From: Notospermus geniculatus
Lineage: Eukaryota > Nemertea > Pilidiophora > Heteronemertea > Lineidae
Direction of reading: 5' to 3'
DNA length: 64,000 nucleotides
NCBI GenBank assembly: GCA_002633025.1
Contig: NMRB01001077.1
Coordinates: 1-64,000 of the forward strand
Shown here: positions 58,076-64,000 of the stretch, piece after piece
Layout of the letters: each line of letters begins with the position of its first letter
How positions within the stretch are numbered: position 1 is the first letter of the stretch
Notes under the pieces: model-generated
Told to the model about the DNA's origin: nothing
The model's database searches: none
Seen by the model: only the letters and a program-made list of their open reading frames with translations
Program-made: the position numbers and the translations under genes

Positions 58076-58393
58076 GAGCATGAAGGATTCTCGTTTTTTG
58101 TCGTATTGATGCCAAAAGTTATGTGTCAAAACATTTCAGCAATTTATTTCACCAAAAAATGTAGGCCGTTTGGGCCATCGCAGGTGAGAAAGTGTAGTTT
58201 GAATGGGGAAACCCGGGATTATCGATCGTCGGCCGTGACGGCCAAATGGAGGTCAACATGGCGGATGTATCCTTGACGACGGAAAATATGTCAGAATTCG
58301 GCAAACTTCCCACCCAGTGGGTGCAATACGACATCTAGGCCTATCTCCATTCACCGAGAAATATTGACCCCTTCCTACCCAAGTGGTCTAATA
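58076..58393. other. No gene recognised
   Basis: Intronic; contains an ACCCCTTCCTACCCAAG motif related to 2310-2570. Confidence 0.4.
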
Positions 58394-58673
58394 TTAAAGC
58401 CCCACAGTATTGAATTTTACGGTATTTTCAAAATGTTAGGAGAGTGGAGGTTGAGGTCTCAGGGCCTCGTGAAGGTCTCCAAAATGATTGCCTGATACTT
58501 ACTTTTAATAACCAACGCCTACTTTTCAACAGAGAGTGAAAAAAACTGCGTAGGGGAGCTCTAATGCATTGAGATGGAGCGCAGTACATTTTTACACTAC
58601 GCTGACGTCGTGACGTCGTCAAGAATCGCGGCGACGATTTGCGTTTTTCAGATTCAATACAGTGGGGCTTTAA
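58394..58673. mobile_element. TTAA-flanked MITE, 280 bp, family D
   Basis: TTAAAGCCCCACAGTATTGA pairs with TCAATACAGTGGGGCTTTAA, with TTAA on both borders. In the GPCR intron. Confidence 0.88.
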
Positions 58674-59195
58674 GATACCCGTTTCGATTCACAAAAGTGA
58701 CCACTTTCCGCTGATTTCAGTGAGGAATGCTATATACTTGCTTGTGAACCAGAAAAAAAAGGCGCACTGTTGTATCTCGTTTTGCCTGTCTCAACCTCTT
58801 GAGTTGACAGGTCATAGTCAGCTGAGCGCAAGGCCCATGGGCCTCTTGTTATAAAATCATCTTCCAAATATCCACTGACAGCGTCAGCTCATGGCGGCCC
58901 GAGTCAAAAGTGTAAACATTGAAATCGCGTTCGCATTTTTATCGGCGGCCGCGTCTTCGCATTTATCCTGATTACTTGAGTATTATTTTGTGATATTTCG
59001 ATGAAATATTTATTCAGGATTATAGGTATGTAAGGAATATTGTCAGTCAAATGACAAAGGAAGAGGAAATCACTTGAGTTCACAACAAGGCCCTCTGAAA
59101 TTTCGGCCAAACATGTAAACTTCGGCGATAATTTTACGTCACGGACTATAGCGAAGGTAAGAACGAACCTTTAACGATGAAACAATATTTTACAG
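58674..59195. other. Rest of the GPCR intron
   Basis: No further element recognised. Confidence 0.4.
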
Positions 59196-60010
59196 GTTGA
59201 TATGGTACTCAAACAACACATTTGGCATGGCATCAGGTCTTTTCCTGGCTATGATGAGTCTGGATCGGGCCATCGCGATCCAGTTTCCCCTGAAGGCAAA
59301 AATTGTCTGTACACCTTCGAATGCCAGGAAAATCATTGTTTACGGGTTTCTTTTGCCAGCTGGCATAAACATAAATTTCTTCTTCACATATCGTGTTCAA
59401 CGAGACTCGGTAACTGGCGGTTTGACGGAAGTGTTAGACTACCCTGATCCCGCATGGGTGGAGACAATTGTCGGTTGGTATTTGTTATTATTCGGTTCTG
59501 TCATCCCTTTTAGTATCATAATATCGTGCAACATCATCATCATCGTTAACGTGCGGATTGCTACTAAAAAGAGGCAAATGATGGAGACCAAAACAGTGTG
59601 TCAACAAAAGATAGAGAAAATCACTTAACAAGAATACTAATCCTTGTATCGCTTGCATATCTAATTCTTTCAATCCCTCTTCGATTGTCACCTGTGATAT
59701 TCAAAATCCCACAGCTTCAAGAAATGTTTGATTTCTCTAATGATTACTGGAAATTAATGTATGTTCTCGTGCGAATGATATTATTTGTTTTCTGGACCCT
59801 TAACTTTGCTGTCAGTTTCTTTCTCTATCTCGTCGGTGGCGGACAGAAGTTCAGGAATGACACCAGGAAGGTGTTAACGTTTATCTGCCATTGTAACAGA
59901 TCTGCGTCTGTTTGAAGACATCCCGAGAATACATCACTATAATATCAAATATTTCTTTAAAAAGGAACCAAAGTTAGTATCATAATAGAAACGTTCCAGC
60001 TCTCACTGGC

Positions 60011-60296
60011 CAGGGCCGTAGCTAGCTTTTTTCGCTGGGGGGGGGGGGGCATTTTAAGTAGATGACCTCAACTGACGGACTTCGCCTTCCGGTGCCGGTT
60101 TTGCGGGGGTCTGGGTGACCTTCCTCAGAAAAATTTTGAAAATTAGAAGCTCTGAGATGCAATTTTAAGACAATTTCCTGCTCTCTGAGACACGAACAAT
60201 AATGATCTTTTTGATTTTGCTGAGAATTGGCCTGCGGGCACAATTGGCCTGGGGAGGGGGCATTTGCCCCCTGTCCCTATGCTAGCTACGGGCCTG
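60011..60296. mobile_element. 286-bp hAT-like MITE
   Basis: CAGGGCCGTAGCTAGC and GCTAGCTACGGGCCTG are near-perfect inverted ends; CAGGG(G)CGTAGC starts are common in hAT elements. A G-run lies near the left end. No 8-bp duplication is evident. Confidence 0.72.
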
Positions 60297-60695
60297 CTGA
60301 TTCGTTTGTTCACTTCTAGTTCCATACCGATTTTAACAGCTCTTGCGGAAATGGTCGGTACCATCAGAGAGCATGGTTAATACGGGAAAGGGAGATACTT
60401 CTCAGATCAGAACGGAATTTCGACGTCATTTCTTAGACGGAGAGGGGCCTCTTCCTGACAACTATTTTTGACGAGTGTGAGTCAGTATTCGTACATGTAA
60501 TTCTACAGTAAAGTACATGTAAATCCTGAACACAGTTGCAGACATGTTGTGGACGGATTTATTTTTCCAACGTTGTCCTTAACATCGGACATGCCGATAC
60601 CATCCAGAAACAAGTCAAGGTCGTCAAATTGGCATTTTTTTCAACAAAAATAAAATACTTAAGGCGCGGCTCCACGTGACGTCATTGACGTAATT
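60297..60695. other. No gene recognised
   Basis: Non-coding. Confidence 0.4.
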
Positions 60696-60726
60696 ATGGT
60701 TCCCGATCATCAAGATCGGGAACCAT
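60696..60726. repeat. 13-bp-stem hairpin (ATGGTTCCCGATC)
   Basis: ATGGTTCCCGATC, five-base loop, GATCGGGAACCAT. It stands at the start of a repeat block with GTCT/GT microsatellite (60743-60797) and AGGTCA ladders. Confidence 0.9.
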
Positions 60727-60742
60727 ATTGTGGTTGGTCATG

Positions 60743-60797
60743 GTGTCTGTCTGTCTGTCTGTGTGTGTGTGTGTATCTGTGTATCTGTGTGTGTGTC
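60743..60797. repeat. GTCT/GT microsatellite
   Basis: (GTCT)n followed by (GT)n with GTAT interruptions. Confidence 0.95.
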
Positions 60798-61299
60798 CGG
60801 TCTGTCACGCCTCCATATCTTATCTCCTTCAACAGCTACAGCTCTGGCAACACATCCCACCCCTAGGTTTGTCAACCTGGGCAATCCATTGAGCCAATAA
60901 TTTTCAATCTTAGATGTCTCCATCATGATGTAATCAACATATCGGACTTGATATTTTGTCCGTCACGCTTTTATCTGATGCCGTAACTCAGCTCCTGTAA
61001 CACCTAGTGCAATGGAAATAGGTTATACCCTTAGGTTTTCATACCCTAGGAATCCAATGGACTGATTACCTTTGATCTGAGATGTTTGGGTTATGGTGAT
61101 ATCGATATCACAAATTTGATATTTTGCGATAACTTGCCATATTGTCAACTGAGCCACATGAAACAAGTCTTAGTTCATGCCTGCTTATCCACGGACTGGA
61201 CTATGTTAAAATTCTCAGCCTCACGTGCCCGGGTGATTGAGATATCATGAGATTTTGATATATCAAACTTGATAGTTTGAAATATCTATGCCTGTGTTA

Positions 61300-61825
61300 G
61301 AGATAGAGGCATGATATCACCCATACTTAGGTTACTGAGGATGCCCATTTCGATTATGCAATGACCTTGACGATCAAAGGTCAAGGTCAAGGTCAAACTT
61401 GACTCAGATTGTATGCGCTGAATGAGCAGCTCATCTGAGTTCTACTGAAAGGTTTCAGGATAGACTGGGGTTAAAGTGTGAAGTCGGATGACACCTCTAC
61501 CGTTGTTGATATCAGACTATAAACCCAAACTTTAACTTTTAACTTGAGAATTTGAAATATCTATGCCCTTGATAGAGATAGAGACATAACATCACCCATA
61601 CTTAGGTTATTGAGGCTGCCTATTTCAATTATGCAATGACCTTGATGATCAGAGGTCAAGGTCAAGGTCAAAGTTGATGATTTGAAGTATCTCTTCCTGT
61701 GGTACAGGTACAGACATTATATCACCCATATTTAGGTTATTGAGGATGCCCATTTCGATTATGCAATGACCTTGACGATCAAAGGTCAAGGTCAGGGTGA
61801 AAGGTCAAGGTCAAGGTCAACCATG
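61300..61825. repeat. Repeat units with AGGTCA ladders
   Basis: Three units share AT..GGTTA(T/C)TGAGG..GCCCATTTCGATTATGC then TGACCTTGA, followed by abutting AGGTCA hexamers: three at 61378-61395, three at 61653-61670 and five clear copies at 61783-61819. AGGTCA is the core nuclear-receptor half-site; whether these are regulatory is not known. Confidence 0.85.
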
Positions 61826-62463
61826 AGATGAGTTATTGGTACGAGATCAAGTTCTGTGGGATTCATCGTCGTAGTTCATCAATCAATGTATCCTGATATC
61901 TGTCAATGGATCCTGATCTCTATCAAAGTAGGCCCCTATCCGATCTCTATCAATGTATCCTGTTCAATGTATCTTCATCTCTATCAATGTACCGTTCATG
62001 TACCAGTACCTGTACATCGGGCGGGAACCATACGACATTTACAATGTCATCTTGTTTTAGGTGTTGAAGTTGCGTCATGGGAAAATGACCTGTATTTTTT
62101 GCTGGGGATATTTACCCGACGGTCGTTCCCGCAATTGGTGAAAATCATGTTGCAGAAACGGCGGTCGTTTCCGCAATTAAATATGCTGTCTTGCAGACCC
62201 GGCCGTCGTTTCCCCAGTAAAGAGCATTTATTGCGGCTCCGACGGTCATGTCTGCTAGCCTAATTTACACCTACGAGACCCGACTTTTACAGGAACAATG
62301 AGACAAAACGTATGCTATTATCGATATCATATTTCTTCGTTTTTAAGGAAATGAAATGTCCAGGGACATTGTGCTCACCTCTGTAATAAGTCTCTGTGGT
62401 AAAGTAAAACTGTGACGGTCATGGTGAATGATGAAGGATCAGTACAGATACGATAATAGCATT
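61826..62463. other. No gene recognised
   Basis: Contains repeated ATCTCTATCAATGTATCCTG phrases (61870-61990) and a 135-codon frame without domain. Confidence 0.45.
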
Positions 62464-62907
62464 GGTTACACTACATAAATCCCCGTTCTTTCCCCGGGGA
62501 TTTTGCGGTTAAACCTATAAATCACCGAGTCTAAATAGACCCGTGTCTGAAATCCCCGTGTTTGAAATCCCCGTCCTAAAAGCCCTGTTTACACTACATA
62601 AAAAACCCCGCGTCGAACCCGGGCTTTTTCTGTCTACACCTGTAAAAACCCGGTGCTAATAAGCCCCTCTGAGCTCGAACGGTTTTTGGAGGGCATAATT
62701 TAGGTCCCCGTCACAAAATCTGAGTTGTGCTGACGCGCGCCGGGTCTCAGGAGGGATTTTTCAGAGCCGGGCTAAACCCGGGTCTCAAAAAGCCCGGGGA
62801 TTTCTATGCAGTGTAAACAGGGCTTAAAACGAAAAATATTAGCCCCAGCGAGCTTGAAGGGGCAACGCTGGGGCTATTTAGACACGGGGATTTTATGTCG
62901 TGTAACC
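62464..62907. mobile_element. Outer MITE of a nested pair, 444 bp
   Basis: GGTTACACTACATAAATCCC pairs with a right end GATTTTATGTCGTGTAACC with few mismatches. Subterminal ATCCCCG motifs repeat. Confidence 0.82.
62580..62825. mobile_element. Inner MITE, 246 bp, inserted in the outer one
   Basis: AAGCCCTGTTTACACTACAT and a right end GCAGTGTAAACAGGGCTT are inverted. Both elements share TTACACTACATAAA, so they belong to related families. Confidence 0.82.
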
Positions 62908-63649
62908 GCGAAATCCCCGTGTTTACAATGTATTTGTAGTTCCAAGAACCCGGCGACAGACGGCGATGCAAATCGATGAGTCATGCGCATGCGTATAGGA
63001 TATTTCACGCCTCCAGTAGCCACTCGATCACGGAGAGTTGCCTACATGCAGTGCCCCTATCGCCGGGATACGGAACTTATTAGCAATCGCACTTTTAGTT
63101 GTGTAACCGCTCGCCGTGTCAAAGCCTTGTTTTTTTCTGGTTCGGAAAAACCCGTGTCTCAAAAAGCACGGGGATTTTGGATAAAGCTGAATACACGAAT
63201 TTTTATGATCTGATCAGAACCGGTAATCATCCATCAATGACGTAAACTCTGTCGATGGCCGTCAGAAGGAGTATGATTTATGAATACAAGTCGAACTTGT
63301 GGGAGAATTTAGTAGTACACATGTATTTATAAACAACCTCATTTCCTGTCTAGGTCACAGATGTCAAAAATTCTATTTTTCAAGATGGCCACCTGGCGGC
63401 CATATTGGAAGTTACAACTAAAATTTTAGCAGAAATGTATAGGATACTGGTTGGTATCCTATTTCCCGGGTGCGCTCGCGATGGTAGTAGAAGCCTTTGC
63501 GACTTGACGATGATTTGGGCTGTGACACACATCTCTATCAGTGATCAAGGGACATCGTTTAGGCCAGTTCCATGTCGGCCTGAAAGGGGTGAGGGGTGAG
63601 GTGGAAGAAGTGGCGTGTAAAACATTAACCAAATATTGTTGTGCGAACC
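62908..63649. other. No gene recognised
   Basis: Further ATCCCCGTGT-like fragments of the preceding family occur to about 63180; otherwise non-coding. Confidence 0.45.
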
Positions 63650-63697
63650 CCCCCCCCCCCACACACACACACACACACGCACACACACACACACACG
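63650..63697. repeat. C-run plus (AC)n microsatellite
   Basis: About ten C then (AC)n with one ACGC interruption. Confidence 0.97.
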
Positions 63698-64000
63698 ACT
63701 ACCAATAGTTGAAGTTTATTCTAGAGGGAATCTTTCCATTTTCACTCCCGTAGAACGCTGACATGGCATTATTTGTATGACACATATATTTCGAGATCAA
63801 AATCGATGAATGTTGCACCTGCTCACCAGCGATTCGAAACAATCTAAGAGCAGTGCGACACGCTGTCTACACCATAATTGAACAAGATATTCTTCCGAGC
63901 ACATCTACCTGAAACAGCAGTGGTATTAGTAAGTAACGTATTTTTGGTGATACCTTCGAATTGCCAACGGCTTTAGCCATGGTCCCAGACACCGTAATGT
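63698..64000. other. No gene recognised
   Basis: Non-coding to the window end. Confidence 0.4.

Larger units (their letters stand above)
56398..59915 (+). pseudogene. Two-exon class A GPCR with a frameshift (or sequence error)
   Basis: Exon 1 (56398-56747) has N-glycosylation sites (NISQ, NVSL), TM1 with GVIGNIISLL and TM2 with AALSVVDTM, and ends CTGCAGAT|GTAAGT in phase 2. Exon 2 starts after TATTTTACAG at 59195 and gives a Met codon across the join; it holds TM3 with SLDRAIAIQFP, TM4-TM5, then a stop at 59626-59628. The frame with TM6-TM7 (LVSLAYLILSIP, then FWTLNFAVSFFLYLVGGG) is offset and restored by removing two bases within GTGTG near 59595-59600. Total about 390 residues. TM7 lacks a canonical NPxxY. 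It resembles the receptor at 51128. One slip in a GT repeat may be a sequencing error or a real null allele. Confidence 0.8.

Overview
The window is eukaryotic and reads like the genome of a marine invertebrate, probably a deuterostome or a lophotrochozoan. Genes are split by GT..AG introns, intergenic DNA is long and AT-rich, and short TACATGTA and AGGCCTAGG motifs are common. Protein types include LamG/PAN modular proteins, class A peptide-type GPCRs, and many DNA transposons and MITEs. Species and phylum cannot be fixed from the sequence alone. Bacterial features (operons, ribosome binding sites, CRISPR) are absent.

Layout. 0-9 kb: two MITEs, a terminal PAN/apple-like exon (1119-1327), a perfect 51-bp palindrome, and a five-exon gene (2992-8339) whose exons rejoin in frame to a protein of about 1199 residues with a DDE/RNase H-like triad and a Cys-rich tail. 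I regard this as the best candidate for a poorly described transposase-type system. 9.3-15.5 kb: a decayed non-LTR retrotransposon on the minus strand, broken by at least three later insertions and a 552-base assembly gap. 15.8-17 kb: stacked MITEs and a truncated end of the integrase element. 17-31 kb: mostly featureless non-coding DNA, with one tandem duplication of about 1.1 kb (19.75-21.94 kb).

31-41 kb: a second PAN-like terminal exon (31828-32063), then a run of inverted-repeat elements, including a foldback element with TA flanks and Mutator-like elements with 8-9 bp target duplications. 41-45.2 kb: an intact 401-codon integrase-type (rve) transposase on the minus strand. It is linked to a 21-unit array of CCGCGG-centred 20-mers and a conserved terminus, with other copies of that terminus at 16.3 kb and 45.1 kb. 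45.2-45.9 kb: a LamG exon. 46.4-49.0 kb: a TA-flanked element with CCAGT-rich tandem repeats at both ends and a palindromic element nested inside it.

49-64 kb: more MITEs, a complete single-exon GPCR (51128-52282, minus), a damaged MADF/Harbinger-type gene (53.7-55.6 kb, minus), a two-exon GPCR with one frameshift (56398-59915, plus), and repeats including AGGTCA ladders.

How things fit together: the probable host genes are the LamG and PAN exons, perhaps one or more related extracellular proteins, and the two GPCRs. Almost everything else recognisable is mobile DNA. Several single-N positions are followed by sequence duplicated elsewhere in the window, so parts of the order may be assembly or haplotype artefacts. 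All joins, repeat borders and similarities were read by eye; no alignment or database search was run.
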